Positions 8,095-16,918 of a DNA stretch of 64,000 nucleotides are shown piece after piece. Source of the DNA: Chelativorans sp. J32 (GTDB lineage Bacteria; Pseudomonadota; Alphaproteobacteria; Rhizobiales; Rhizobiaceae); NCBI RefSeq assembly GCF_000518985.1, contig NZ_JAEQ01000021.1, positions 24,008-88,007 of the forward strand, in the 5' to 3' direction. Each line of letters opens with the position of its first letter. Position 1 is the stretch's first letter. Under the pieces are notes generated by a model. That model was not told where the DNA came from and did no database searches. It saw nothing but the letters and a program-made list of their open reading frames with translations. A program made the translations under genes and the position numbers.

Positions 8095-8928
8095 ATGCTC
8101 ATGCAAAACACGAACACAGCAAACAAATCCGCAGATCGTGTGGGTGACCTCTTGCGCGAATGGCGGCAGCGCCGTCGCATCAGCCAGCTTCATCTGGCGC
8201 TGGAGGCAGGTATTTCGCAACGGCATTTGAGCTTTGTCGAAAGCGGCCGCGCGGCGCCGTCGCGCGAGATGGTGCTGAATCTTGCCGAAACGCTCGCCGT
8301 CCCGCTGAGGGACCGCAATCGCCTGCTTTTGTCGGCCGGTTATGCCCCGTCCTTCGCAGAACGCTCACTCGGAGACCCCCTTCTCAAGCCGGCAATGGAG
8401 GCTGTGCAGCGGATTCTCGACGGCCATTCGCCCAATCCGGCACTGGCAATCGACGGACACTGGAACATGTTGCTTGCTAATGGCGCAATCACTTTGCTTT
8501 TGACAGAAGTCCAGGACAAGTCTCTGCTTGAGCCGCCCGTCAACGCACTGCGGCTAAGCTTGCATCCCCAAGGGCTTGCGCCGAACATTCTCAATCTCAC
8601 GGAATGGCGCGCGCATGTTCTGGAGCGCCTTCGGGGCATCAATGATCTCGTGGCGGATCCGGTATTAGCCGACCTGGAGGAGGAACTCTCATCCTATCCA
8701 GGTGGCAGAAGGAGCCACCGCCCCACTGCCAATCATGCAGGCAACATCGCCGTCCCGTTCCAGATACGGCTCGGCGCGGCCGAGCTTTCCTTCATCACGA
8801 CGACGACCGTGTTCGGCGCACCGCTCGATATTACGCTTTCGGAACTCGCCATCGAAAGCTTCTTTCCGTCGGATGAAGTTACGGCACGGTTTTTGAGAGA
8901 GGCCCAGGCCGACGGGCGGATCGGCTGA
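8095..8928 (+). CDS. XRE-family regulator with MmyB-like ligand-binding domain
   Basis: A 277-residue cytoplasmic regulator. The helix-turn-helix lies at about residues 18-72 (RRRISQLHLALEAGISQRHLSFVESGR). From about 95 to the end it matches the MmyB-type domain of actinobacterial and alphaproteobacterial XRE regulators, which is PAS-like and thought to bind a fatty-acid-like ligand. Start codons ATG 8095 and ATG 8101 are both possible; AGGA lies immediately upstream. The palindromes at 8047 and 9027 are the probable binding sites. It would control itself, the divergent membrane gene and the downstream SnoaL-like gene. The effector is unknown. Confidence 0.85.
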   Translation: MLMQNTNTANKSADRVGDLLREWRQRRRISQLHLALEAGISQRHLSFVESGRAAPSREMVLNLAETLAVPLRDRNRLLLSAGYAPSFAERSLGDPLLKPAMEAVQRILDGHSPNPALAIDGHWNMLLANGAITLLLTEVQDKSLLEPPVNALRLSLHPQGLAPNILNLTEWRAHVLERLRGINDLVADPVLADLEEELSSYPGGRRSHRPTANHAGNIAVPFQIRLGAAELSFITTTTVFGAPLDITLSELAIESFFPSDEVTARFLREAQADGRIG

Positions 8929-9026
8929 TACTTGGGCATCCGGCTGGCATGATCTGCGAGCGGAAGGAAGCACCGGCTCCTTCCACCGGATCTCCGCCAA
9001 TGAACGTGCGCCGAACATCGTTTACC

Positions 9027-9047
9027 TCATTACGTCCAAGGTAATCG
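9027..9047. promoter_or_regulatory. Operator candidate (site 2) before the SnoaL-like gene
   Basis: TCATTACG-N5-GGTAATCG. The right arm is identical to site 1, the left arm shares ATTAC, and the spacing is the same. It lies 70 bases before the SnoaL-like start codon and so is well placed for repression or activation. Confidence 0.55.
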
Positions 9048-9116
9048 ACCGATCTTTGCTTCCCTGAGAGGATCAAGCCATCAACGGCTACGGCCCGACA
9101 GCAGCAGGAGAGCACC

Positions 9117-9569
9117 ATGTCCGCAACATCAACTGCCAACAATACTTTCGCCGCCACTGCCTCTGTCACCGAGGCCACCCGAGCCGTCGTGCAGGAATTC
9201 CTTGCCGCCCGGCTCGCGGGGGACACTGGGCGGCTCGTCGCGCTCTTCGCCGATCAGGTCGATTGGCTGCTCGCCGAGAACCCGGCCGCCCCGTGGATCC
9301 GACCGCGGTCCACCGCCGCCGAATGCGCCGCTCAGTTCACGGAATTGATGGCGTACACCGTGCCGGAGGACGCGCGCGCCTCTATCGAGACATTTCTGGT
9401 TGACGGCCCCGATGCCGTTTTGATGGGGTATGTGTCGGGGACCGTACGCGCGACAGGAAAGTCGTTCGAGGGCCCGTTCGCGCTCCGCCTTACCGTTGAG
9501 AACGGTCGGATCACCCGTCACCACCTCTATGAGAACAGCCTGTCTATTGCCGAGGCCTGCACCCCCTGA
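9117..9569 (+). CDS. SnoaL/ketosteroid-isomerase-like (NTF2-fold) protein
   Basis: A 150-residue protein of the NTF2 fold. It has an N-terminal helical region (VTEATRAVVQEFLAARLAGD), the typical DTGRLVALFADQVDWLL strand start, and a C-terminal sheet ending NGRITRHHLYEN. Members include polyketide cyclases, isomerases and many binding proteins, so no substrate can be named. ATG 9117 has a strong site, GCAGGAGAGCACC, directly before it. The upstream palindrome shared with the XRE promoter suggests control by that regulator. The 240 bases after it, up to 9808, show nothing recognisable. Confidence 0.75.
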   Translation: MSATSTANNTFAATASVTEATRAVVQEFLAARLAGDTGRLVALFADQVDWLLAENPAAPWIRPRSTAAECAAQFTELMAYTVPEDARASIETFLVDGPDAVLMGYVSGTVRATGKSFEGPFALRLTVENGRITRHHLYENSLSIAEACTP

Positions 9570-9808
9570 GGGAAGCTTGCCATCGATCGGCCTCCACCAG
9601 ATAAGCCGGTCGGTTGCCGCTTGCTGGCGTCTGCGGCGATGGGTGATCGTTGGACGCAGTGAACCTCGGCGGTCCCGGAGCGCGGCAGAGCCGCTTTCCT
9701 GCACGCCAGTGTTTACCACCTGTCTCAATGAAGGAAGTATCAGCTATGGGATGAGGCGCCTCAGCTCTCAATCAAAACGTTCCCTCGTCTTCATCCCATA
9801 GTTTGGAA

Positions 9809-11140
9809 CTATCTCTCCTCCAGGACCAGACGACCTTCGACCAAGAATCGGAAACGGCCGCGGCCGCATTTCTCGACATTGATACCCGCGTTGCGCTCGC
9901 ACAGGCGCCGCTGCAACAGTACTAGGCGAGCCTCAAGGTTCTCGGCATATTCCGGCAAGCGCAGCGCGGGGTCGAGGCGCAACTCGCGATTGGTAAACTC
10001 GACGCGACCGCTCTCATCATGCTCCCGCGCGATCTTCCAAAGGATTGCGCCGGCGACACCCTTGATCAGGTACTCGTGGCCGACGAACACCGTGTTGTCG
10101 GCCCTGTAATAGCGGATGCGTATTTCGCGGCCGGTGACCTCGGCCGGCAGAACCAGCGGCGGCGCCTTCTCAGAAGCTTCCTCTTGCTGCAGCAGGGCGA
10201 TCAATACTGAAAGCTGGCCTGCGACCAGCGATAGGGCGTCCTCTTCATCATAGCCGAACTGGTTGGGCTCGGGGCTCTCGGCGAAGAGGACGCCCATGGT
10301 TCTGCCGCCGTGTAGGATCGGCATTGCGATCTGGCTTTGTGGAGCTTTCAGCCCGGGGTAGGGAATGGCCGTATTGCATCCCCAATCAAACCCCGCCGCG
10401 AGGGCAGCATCTCGGACTGCGGTGCCGTAGGAATATTCAGACGCCATCCTGCCGATGCGGATCGGTACTCCCTGCAAGGCCGCAACGCCGATGACGCCTT
10501 CGCCCATGCCGACCTCCGATCCGATGCCGGAGAAGGGATATCCGCGCGATGCGACGGTGTAGAGCCGATCTGTGGTCCGGTCGAGCATCATCACCATGGA
10601 GTGCTCGATCCCGAAATGCTGCTGCAGGCCGGCGAGCAGCGCGTCAAACAGCCCGCCGAGTTCGTCACAGACCGCAATCCGCTCGCAGATGCGGCGCGCA
10701 GCCGATAGCAGGTTCAAGCTGATCGGTTGCGGCATAGTTGCGCTTGGAATGGGTTCGATCCGCTGCACCCGAAACACGTCTGAACCGAGCAGACGGAAGA
10801 CACCCTGCATGCCGCTGTGCGACGCAATGCCGGCGAGTTTGGCGCGCATTGCCTCAAACAGCGGCCCGCTCGTCTGCGTTTCCAGGTATTCAAGCGTCAG
10901 CCGATATTGGGCGTTGGTATCGGGATCCACAACGGCAACCGATGCGCGTTTTGTCGCCAGGAGATTGCGGCGGGTCTTGTTGAAGAACTGGTAAGATAGG
11001 GCGACGTGTTCGGGATCGACATACTGGACCTGGGAGATCAGAGATACGTTGGGCGTGCCGCCCGCGTCGGCGGTAGCAATCACCGACGGAACGATCCCCT
11101 CGAGGCAGTTGCGGATCGCGGGAAGCCTCAGCGGGGTCAC
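9809..11140 (-). CDS. FMN-binding split-barrel protein fused to GAF and a C-terminal HTH-like region
   Basis: A 443-residue three-part protein. Residues about 5-130 are a pyridoxamine-phosphate-oxidase-like split barrel (VPSVIATADAGGTPNVSLIS). Residues about 165-325 are a GAF sensor domain. The last 95 residues (GHEYLIKGVAGAILWKIAREH onward, ending near GRFRFLVEGRLVLEER) resemble a winged-helix output module. The start is GTG 11140, whose GTGA overlaps the stop of the upstream split-barrel gene, so the two are translationally coupled. A flavin or related cofactor sensor with regulatory output is a reasonable inference, but the DNA-binding role is unproven. Confidence 0.75.
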   Translation of the reverse strand: MTPLRLPAIRNCLEGIVPSVIATADAGGTPNVSLISQVQYVDPEHVALSYQFFNKTRRNLLATKRASVAVVDPDTNAQYRLTLEYLETQTSGPLFEAMRAKLAGIASHSGMQGVFRLLGSDVFRVQRIEPIPSATMPQPISLNLLSAARRICERIAVCDELGGLFDALLAGLQQHFGIEHSMVMMLDRTTDRLYTVASRGYPFSGIGSEVGMGEGVIGVAALQGVPIRIGRMASEYSYGTAVRDAALAAGFDWGCNTAIPYPGLKAPQSQIAMPILHGGRTMGVLFAESPEPNQFGYDEEDALSLVAGQLSVLIALLQQEEASEKAPPLVLPAEVTGREIRIRYYRADNTVFVGHEYLIKGVAGAILWKIAREHDESGRVEFTNRELRLDPALRLPEYAENLEARLVLLQRRLCERNAGINVEKCGRGRFRFLVEGRLVLEER

Positions 11141-11688
11141 GACTTCAACTCCGCACCCGCGCCAGGGCCGGGCGTCTGCACGAAGGCGGCGTCGAGCGTG
11201 AAGTCGACCGCCACGATGATATCGGGATCGATCATACAATAAGCCTCGGCGAAGGCGGTGGGATAACCGACCTCGATCAATTCCCGGCGCATGCCCTGGC
11301 TCTGGCGCAGTACTTCCCGCCTGTCTTCTTCGTCAGGCGCAGCGACGACGCCGCGCGATCCCTTCACCTGGATCGAGCGGTGGGTAACCGGCTGGCTGAA
11401 CGTGACAGCGATGCCGGCGCCCCGCTCCACCATTGCCAACAATTCCTCATTCCCGGCTCTAGGCAGCAGGAGCCGCATCCGGCCCGCAGGCAGAATTACG
11501 CAGCCGCATGCCAAGCCGGCGACGGGTGCCTCGGCGGGACGGCACACCGCGACGATCACACTGATGCCGCTCTGGCAGAAGGCTTCGAGTTCGGGTGTCA
11601 GGACTCCGGACGTGCCACCCTCTGCCGCATAGGCGCGGCGGGCGACCAGATCGATCGCCGGGGTGTGAGGCCGGGATGCGCGTGGCAT
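11137..11688 (-). CDS. Pyridoxamine 5'-phosphate oxidase-like FMN-binding protein
   Basis: A 183-residue single-domain split barrel beginning MPRASRPHTPAIDLVARRAY. Characteristic stretches are ISVIVAVCRPAEAPVAGLACG and the central VTFSQPVTHRSIQVKGSRG. The family binds FMN, F420 or heme and includes oxidases, reductases and small-molecule sensors. It lacks the phosphate-binding set that would mark a true PdxH. It forms a two-gene operon with the split-barrel/GAF/HTH-like protein (4-base overlap), so the pair may act as an enzyme and its sensor or as a heteromer. The substrate is unknown. Confidence 0.75.
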   Translation of the reverse strand: MPRASRPHTPAIDLVARRAYAAEGGTSGVLTPELEAFCQSGISVIVAVCRPAEAPVAGLACGCVILPAGRMRLLLPRAGNEELLAMVERGAGIAVTFSQPVTHRSIQVKGSRGVVAAPDEEDRREVLRQSQGMRRELIEVGYPTAFAEAYCMIDPDIIVAVDFTLDAAFVQTPGPGAGAELKS

Positions 11689-11899
11689 GGATCGCCTTGC
11701 TCTCGCTCCAGTGAATTTCGGGCGAATGGACCGTCAAAAACGCCCCTGCACCCCGAATTTAGCATTTTTTTACGATTTCTTGCAGGACCATTTAGCGAGC
11801 GCACGCCACCGCATCGGTTTATTTCATCGCGCCATCGACGCCGGGCAGCCGAATGGCCTGCGGCGTACGATTTTTCCCAGACCCCAAAGGATCAGAAAG

Positions 11900-12580
11900 A
11901 TGAAAACCGCAACTCTGGTCGCATCCGCCATCGGGATGCTGACAGCCACTGCTGCCTTCGCCTGCAGCATGCATGATGAGCATGCCGCCGCCACTCCGTC
12001 CGACGACGCGGCACGTATTGACGTCTCGTCCAAATCCAAACCCGGCGAGCCAAGCCTAGCCGAAATCCGCAAGGCGACCGAGCGTTTCCGCAATGTCGAT
12101 GTCGCGCTTGCCGAAGGCTATATCCGCGATCCCAGCAATATGTGCGAGACTGCTGATATGATGGGCTTGCCGAAGTCGGTTGGCGCCATGGGTATCCACT
12201 ACTTTCGCCCGGACTTGCTCGGCATCTCCGCTCCGCCCAATCCCCGCGTCGACGGCGTCGGCACGCACACCGACTTCCTCAACCCGGCGGTCCTGATCTA
12301 CGAGCCGCAGGACAATGGTTCGCTCGAACTTGTCGCGGTCGAAAATCTCGTTTTCGCCAAAGCGTGGAGTGAGGCAGGCAACCTCACGCCCCCGTCCTTC
12401 CACGGTGTGCCTTACGACACGATGCGGGACGATCCGACGACGACAATCGACGAAGCGCACAATTTCGAGCCGCACCACGACCGGCACGTCTGGCTCTATC
12501 GCGAGAATCCCAATGGCGTCTTCGCCCAGTTCAACCCTCGCGTCACGTGCGAGCACCATGAGGTCAAGCACACGCATTGA
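11900..12580 (+). CDS. Exported histidine-rich protein of a conserved uncharacterised family
   Basis: A 226-residue protein. The signal peptide is MKTATLVASAIGMLTATAAFA; cleavage would leave Cys-Ser at the mature N-terminus. The mature part carries many histidines: MHDEHAAA near the start, MGIHYF and HTDFLNPAVLIYEP in the middle, and EPHHDRHVWLYRENPNGVFA with FNPRVTCEHHEVKHTH at the end. Proteins of this pattern, with a YEP strand followed by a HVWL(Y/W)R(x)NP(N/x)G(V/M)FA block, are common in rhizobia and have no assigned function. A metal-binding periplasmic role is suggested only by the histidines. ATG 11900 was chosen because the signal peptide starts there. It is followed after 41 bases by the flavoprotein gene and is possibly co-transcribed with it. 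Confidence 0.8.
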   Translation: MKTATLVASAIGMLTATAAFACSMHDEHAAATPSDDAARIDVSSKSKPGEPSLAEIRKATERFRNVDVALAEGYIRDPSNMCETADMMGLPKSVGAMGIHYFRPDLLGISAPPNPRVDGVGTHTDFLNPAVLIYEPQDNGSLELVAVENLVFAKAWSEAGNLTPPSFHGVPYDTMRDDPTTTIDEAHNFEPHHDRHVWLYRENPNGVFAQFNPRVTCEHHEVKHTH

Positions 12581-12621
12581 GGGCGCGCTCCTCTAACGGC
12601 GGATAAGAAAAGGAGAGGGAA

Positions 12622-14004
12622 ATGGATATTCATGAACTGAGAAGGACCGTCCGGGGGACGGTGACGACCCGCGACGACCGTGCATACGAGGCCGTCCGCA
12701 CAGGACTGTTGTGGAACGCCCGCACGCCGGACCGCTTCCCGGAGATGGTCATAAGGGCAATGGACACTGGTGATGTGCAGACGGCGGTACGCTACGCGGC
12801 GGCCAACGGAATGCGCGTTTCCGTGCGGGGTGGTGGCCACCACTTCTCTGGCATCGCTCTGCAGGATTGCGTGGTGATCGATCTGTCCGCGATGAGCGCG
12901 CTGCAGATCGACGCCGAAGCTCGCACCGCGCGGGCCCAGCCGGCGGTGACGAACGGCCGGCTCGCCGCGGCACTGGCCGAATACGGTCTCGCCTTCCCCA
13001 CGGGCCACTGCGCAAGCGTGCCACTGTCCGGTTACCTGCTCGGTGGCGGGTTCGGTTGGAACGCCGGCGCTTGGGGCATTGCGTGCCACAATGTGGAGGG
13101 CGTCGAGGTGGTTCTGGCGGACGGCTCACTGGTGACTGCGAACAAGGTCGAGAATGCCGACATTTTCTGGGCTGCGCGCGGTGCGGGGCCCGAGTTCTTC
13201 GGCGTTGTAACCGAGTATCGGCTTCGCCTGCACGAGCTGCCGCGGGCAATCCGTACCAGCGTGTGGACCTATCCGATCGGCGAGGTGCAAGCGGTCGAGA
13301 GGTGGATGAGCCGGACAATGCGCCTCGTACCGCGCAATGTGGAGTTCACCGCAGTGTTCTCCACAGCGCCGCAACCTCTCGCTAGCAAGGCGGCCAAGAC
13401 GATCTCCGCGGTAGCGACCATCTTCGCCTATACAGAAGAGGAGGCGCAGGCCACGCTCGAACGGATAGCGGCCGGCGCACCGGAGGGTGCCCTCGACATG
13501 CAACTGGGCATGGAAACCCCGTTTGAGGTCCTGTACCTCATCATGGGGCAGTTCTTCCTGGAAGGGCGGAGATACGCGGCCGATACGAACTGGTCGGCCG
13601 ATCCGGCACGGCAGATGGCGATCATGTCGAGTGCAATAGAGGTCGCGCCTTCGGCTGAGTGCTTCGCGCTCGGTGTCATGCTGCCCCCAATGGACGGTGC
13701 TGTGATGTCGGACGGCGCCTTCTCGATGGTCGGCCCTGCCTTTGGCTGCACTTACGCGATCTGGCAGGACGAGACCCAGGACCAGGCGGCCCTGTCCTGG
13801 GTGCGGGCGACAAGCGAAAAGATCTCGCCGATTTCGCTGGGCCACTACATCGGTGAGGCCGACCTTGATCTCGCAGACCGGTCGCGCCGTTCGTTCACGC
13901 CTGCAGCCTTGGAGCGGCTGCGGCATCTCCAACGAAAATACGATCTCGGCAACCTGTTCCATCGTCCAGGAATCGACGTGGGATCGCTCAGAAGAGCCGG
14001 GTGA
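12622..14004 (+). CDS. FAD-linked oxidoreductase, berberine-bridge-enzyme type
   Basis: A 460-residue flavoprotein of the FAD_binding_4/BBE class. The N-terminal FAD domain has VRGGGHHFSG (69-77), with a histidine at the usual covalent attachment position, and GHCASVPLSGYLLGGGFGW, whose Cys130 matches the second, 6-S-cysteinyl attachment site. A bicovalent FAD is therefore likely. The C-terminal BBE segment ends with RKYDLGNLFHRPGIDVGS, the usual YDPxNLFRxNxNI-like tail. Such enzymes oxidise alcohols, sugars or alkaloid-like C-H bonds. The exact substrate is unknown. There is no signal peptide. The start follows AGGAGAGGGAA. It probably shares a transcript with the exported protein just upstream. 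Confidence 0.87.
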   Translation: MDIHELRRTVRGTVTTRDDRAYEAVRTGLLWNARTPDRFPEMVIRAMDTGDVQTAVRYAAANGMRVSVRGGGHHFSGIALQDCVVIDLSAMSALQIDAEARTARAQPAVTNGRLAAALAEYGLAFPTGHCASVPLSGYLLGGGFGWNAGAWGIACHNVEGVEVVLADGSLVTANKVENADIFWAARGAGPEFFGVVTEYRLRLHELPRAIRTSVWTYPIGEVQAVERWMSRTMRLVPRNVEFTAVFSTAPQPLASKAAKTISAVATIFAYTEEEAQATLERIAAGAPEGALDMQLGMETPFEVLYLIMGQFFLEGRRYAADTNWSADPARQMAIMSSAIEVAPSAECFALGVMLPPMDGAVMSDGAFSMVGPAFGCTYAIWQDETQDQAALSWVRATSEKISPISLGHYIGEADLDLADRSRRSFTPAALERLRHLQRKYDLGNLFHRPGIDVGSLRRAG

Positions 14005-14007
14005 GAA

Positions 14008-14033
14008 GCCGGTCCTCCTGCAGGAGGACCGGC
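14008..14033 (+). terminator. Perfect hairpin after the flavoprotein gene
   Basis: An 11-bp stem GCCGGTCCTCC / GGAGGACCGGC with loop TGCA starts four bases after the stop codon. The following 295 bases (14034-14328) contain no recognisable gene. Confidence 0.7.
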
Positions 14034-14328
14034 AGTCTTCAAGCTTGCTTCATCACATGGCTGCTCGAGGAAGCCTCCGATCGGGATCCTCCTCTAGGCG
14101 GGTCAAGCCCAACGGCTGGAAACGACGCGGCCGTGCCGGAAGGGCTCAAGGCCGAGCGCAGTAGTCCTGAGGCTTGAGATCGGCGCGTTGTGAGATTAGC
14201 GAGACTACCAGCGTGCCATTCCCGATCCAGATCCGTGGCGATAACGGAAGGTTGAGCCGGGCCGTGTCAGAACTGGATTCTGCTAGAACCAGAGATTCTT
14301 GCAGAATTGAGGTAAACGCGATTTGCCG

Positions 14329-14808
14329 TCAGCAGCTGGCAATCATCTTCGTTAGGATTGGTGCTAGCAACCCCAGTGGAGTCCTTTCAACGCCCGCAAC
14401 CGTGAAGCCTGCTGACTGGTAGAACACAACGGCGTTGAGGCTCGACACGACACGAATTCTCGCGAAATTGCGCGCCATCACCTCATGTTCAACGGCATTG
14501 AGGATCATTCGCCCGATGCCCAGGCGCCAATGACTCGGGTCAACGAAAATGCCGTCGAGCTCGACACTCCCGTTCTCGACGATGAAAGATGCGAAGCCTA
14601 CGGGGATCGCGCCTATTTCAGCCAACACGACTTGGCCCATGGCCAGTAGCGAATTGTCGAGATCGATGTGCTCCGATTCATCGATCAGACGGCGCAGTAC
14701 TTCGCCCGTCTGGACAGCGAGCGACGCGCGGCGCTGGATTTCGATCAGAGCCTGACGGTCTTCAGGGCGAGCTATACGAACCTTCGCTGTGCAGGTCATG
14801 GCTGGCAT
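14329..14808 (-). CDS. GNAT-family N-acetyltransferase
   Basis: A 159-residue protein with the GNAT fold order. It has an N-terminal VRIARPEDRQALIEIQRRAS, a beta-4 strand GSVELDGIFVDPSHW, then the acetyl-CoA pyrophosphate loop RLGIGRM (R-x-x-G-x-G) and a C-terminal VVFYQSAGFTVAG, the typical FY-x-x-x-GF signature. It would transfer an acetyl group to an unknown amine. Either MPAM or the second Met (MTCTAK, 14799) could be the start. It is isolated from neighbours on both sides, so context gives no substrate. Confidence 0.85.
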   Translation of the reverse strand: MPAMTCTAKVRIARPEDRQALIEIQRRASLAVQTGEVLRRLIDESEHIDLDNSLLAMGQVVLAEIGAIPVGFASFIVENGSVELDGIFVDPSHWRLGIGRMILNAVEHEVMARNFARIRVVSSLNAVVFYQSAGFTVAGVERTPLGLLAPILTKMIASC

Positions 14809-15068
14809 CTAGTCTCCCAGGTCGGCGCTAGTCAACGCGACGCGGTTCAAAGGTGCTGTGGCCATCTCGGGAACTCGGCGACAGGTGAAGGCCGGCACTG
14901 ATATGACGCCACCTGGACACCCTAGCACGAGCAGGAACCGGATCCGCGGCACAATCGGCTCGCGCGGGTTCGTCGTCCCCACTCCAATGTGCACGTTGCC
15001 ATGAGCCATCTTACGAGGTGATTTCCTAGTGCTGGTCAGCCTCAGTCCCCATATGCCCCAAGATCAAC

Positions 15069-15383
15069 ATGGAGAGTGCTGTGTCTGAATTCATGAGCTA
15101 CCTGTTCGCCATTCTTGTAGTAGGCCCGCTCCAGGCTGATGTGTCGGAACGCCTTCAGGGTGTGGCATCAGATGAAATTGTTGAAGCGGGCCGGGCCTGC
15201 ATTGCTGATGAGGCACCAAGGCTTCTTCAGCGAGCTCAAGAAGATTGGGCATGGGCAGCTGCAAATGCCATAGGCGTTGGCGTAGGAGTGGTCGACCCAA
15301 TCAATCTGCTCGCGGGCCAAAATGCTGACTGCAAGCGATTAGCGCGTGTTATGACTCAAAGCGGCGAAGACAATGGTGAATAG
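15069..15383 (+). CDS. Hypothetical protein, about 100 aa, possible exported or membrane-anchored
   Basis: An open frame with a short hydrophobic N-terminal stretch (FMSYLFAILVVGPL) followed by a soluble helical part (QADVSERLQGVASDEIVEAGRA). Two starts are possible: ATG 15069, or GTG 15081, which has GGAGAG four bases upstream and would leave a signal-like N-terminus. Base composition is slightly lower in GC than its neighbours. No family is recognised. It is moderately likely to be real because no competing frame explains the 690-bp interval. Confidence 0.45.
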   Translation: MESAVSEFMSYLFAILVVGPLQADVSERLQGVASDEIVEAGRACIADEAPRLLQRAQEDWAWAAANAIGVGVGVVDPINLLAGQNADCKRLARVMTQSGEDNGE

Positions 15384-15500
15384 ATAGCCCGAATGGGCCA
15401 GCATTGATCATCTCCGACTGAGACTACTGATTGCAGCCGTGAGTGGGAACGAACAGATCTGGGCAGCACGGCATGGCGTGCTGCTTCGCGATCCTGGTCG

Positions 15501-16685
15501 CTATGCGCCTGATTCCGACAGGATCCTATCCATCATCTGATCGCAGCTGCCAAGTTGTGCCACGGTGATGTATTCGTCAGGTTTGTGACCCTGTCCTTCC
15601 ATGTTGCCCGGTCCGCAAATTACAGTTGGGATGCCAAGCTGCGCGAAATAGCCGGCCTCCGTACCGTAGGCGACCTTGATCGTCTCGTGCGAGCCGCTGA
15701 TTGCCGCCACACGGCGGACCGCCCGGTGATCGGCCGCAATTTGCAGACCGGGATAAGAACCGATGCGTTCGATCTCGATTTTCGCCGCTCCCTCCTCTGC
15801 ACGGAAGGAGCGGACGATCCCCTCGGTTTCTTGCTGCAGCCGCGACAGGAAGTGATCGGGAGCATCGGCAGGAAGATGGCGCAACTCAAACTCGATCTGG
15901 GCGTGATCGGGAACAATGTTCAGTGCGGTTCCCCCGTGCATCCGCCCGGCATGGACGGTCGAATAGGGCACATCATATCCCGCATCCTGAATGGCCGAGG
16001 CTGCATAGTCCTTCTGTAGCCGGCGCAGAGTCATGATAAACTCGGCCGCTAGGTGCAGCGCGTTGACATAGCGCGGCGCCAGGGAGGAATGGCCGGCCGT
16101 GCCATGGCAAGTGGCGAGAAACGAAGCCTTGCCTTTGTGCCCGATGGCTGGCCGCATCTCTGTCGGCTCGCCCACAATGCACAGTTCCGGTTGCCAGCCA
16201 AGCGCGGTGTATCCGGGTAACATCTGGCGGATGCCGGCGCAGCCGACCTCTTCGTCATAGGAGATAACCAGCATCAACGGCCGCTGGAGCGGAACAGTCG
16301 CTGCCCGCGCTGCCAGTGACAGCATCGACGCAAGAAAGCCCTTCATGTCCGTCGTGCCTCTTCCGTACAGCCGGCCACCATCATGCGTCAGCTGAAACGG
16401 CGAGCGGGTCCAATCTTGACCTTTGACAGGCACCACATCGCTATGCGCGGAAAGCATAACGCCGCCGGGCCCGTCTGGACCCATCCGGGCCAAGAGCCCC
16501 GCCTTCCGCCCGGACGGATCCGGCAGGCGATGAGTCGAGAAGCCACTTCGGATCAGATGCTGCTCAGCAAAATCGATCAGATCTAGATTGCTCTCGGTGC
16601 TGACCGTCGGAAAGGCGATGAGGTGTTCTAAAACTTCAAGCGTCGCCTGATACGGCACGGTCTTCTCTGTCATGTCGGCATACAT
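15501..16685 (-). CDS. M20-family deacylase, acetylornithine deacetylase (ArgE)-like
   Basis: A 394-residue zinc amidohydrolase. Metal and catalytic motifs are intact: SAHSDVVPV (H81, D83), GRGTTDMKG (bridging D113), YDEEVGC (general base E145 and metal E146), GEPTEM, and a C-terminal GHKPDEYI histidine. The inserted dimerisation domain lies at about 175-290. The family removes N-acyl groups from amino acids. Its place beside an ABC importer, DUF1028 and RidA suggests catabolism of an N-acylated or amide compound rather than arginine synthesis. The start is ambiguous: ATG 16685, ATG 16673 and GTG 16712 are all in frame, and none has a strong ribosome site. Confidence 0.82.
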   Translation of the reverse strand: MYADMTEKTVPYQATLEVLEHLIAFPTVSTESNLDLIDFAEQHLIRSGFSTHRLPDPSGRKAGLLARMGPDGPGGVMLSAHSDVVPVKGQDWTRSPFQLTHDGGRLYGRGTTDMKGFLASMLSLAARAATVPLQRPLMLVISYDEEVGCAGIRQMLPGYTALGWQPELCIVGEPTEMRPAIGHKGKASFLATCHGTAGHSSLAPRYVNALHLAAEFIMTLRRLQKDYAASAIQDAGYDVPYSTVHAGRMHGGTALNIVPDHAQIEFELRHLPADAPDHFLSRLQQETEGIVRSFRAEEGAAKIEIERIGSYPGLQIAADHRAVRRVAAISGSHETIKVAYGTEAGYFAQLGIPTVICGPGNMEGQGHKPDEYITVAQLGSCDQMMDRILSESGA

Positions 16686-16918
16686 CTCAGCATCGTAGAA
16701 ATGAGCATTCACTATGTGTCGCTTGGACCTTTGGCTCGTCTTGCGCGGAAGTGAGCAATCCGAGCCTCCGCTCAACATTCGCCAGCATAGGTGGCTTGCG
16801 ATCGAACAAAAGTCGAGTTTGCATAAGCGTCGGTTTGGGGAAGCCTAATCTTCGCTCCGGGAGCCGGCTCAGACCTGAGCGGAGACTACCAGCGGAAACA
16901 CCCCGGCCGTGTCCCCCC

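Noticed and set aside
12496..13962. Long antisense frames opposite the berberine-bridge-type flavoprotein
   Set aside because: Shadows of a well-supported flavoprotein; Arg/Pro-rich with no motif.
14285..14330. Inverted repeat ATTCTGC...GCAGAAT near the GNAT gene end
   Set aside because: A 7-bp arm with a 17-base loop is weak and could be chance; not called as a terminator.
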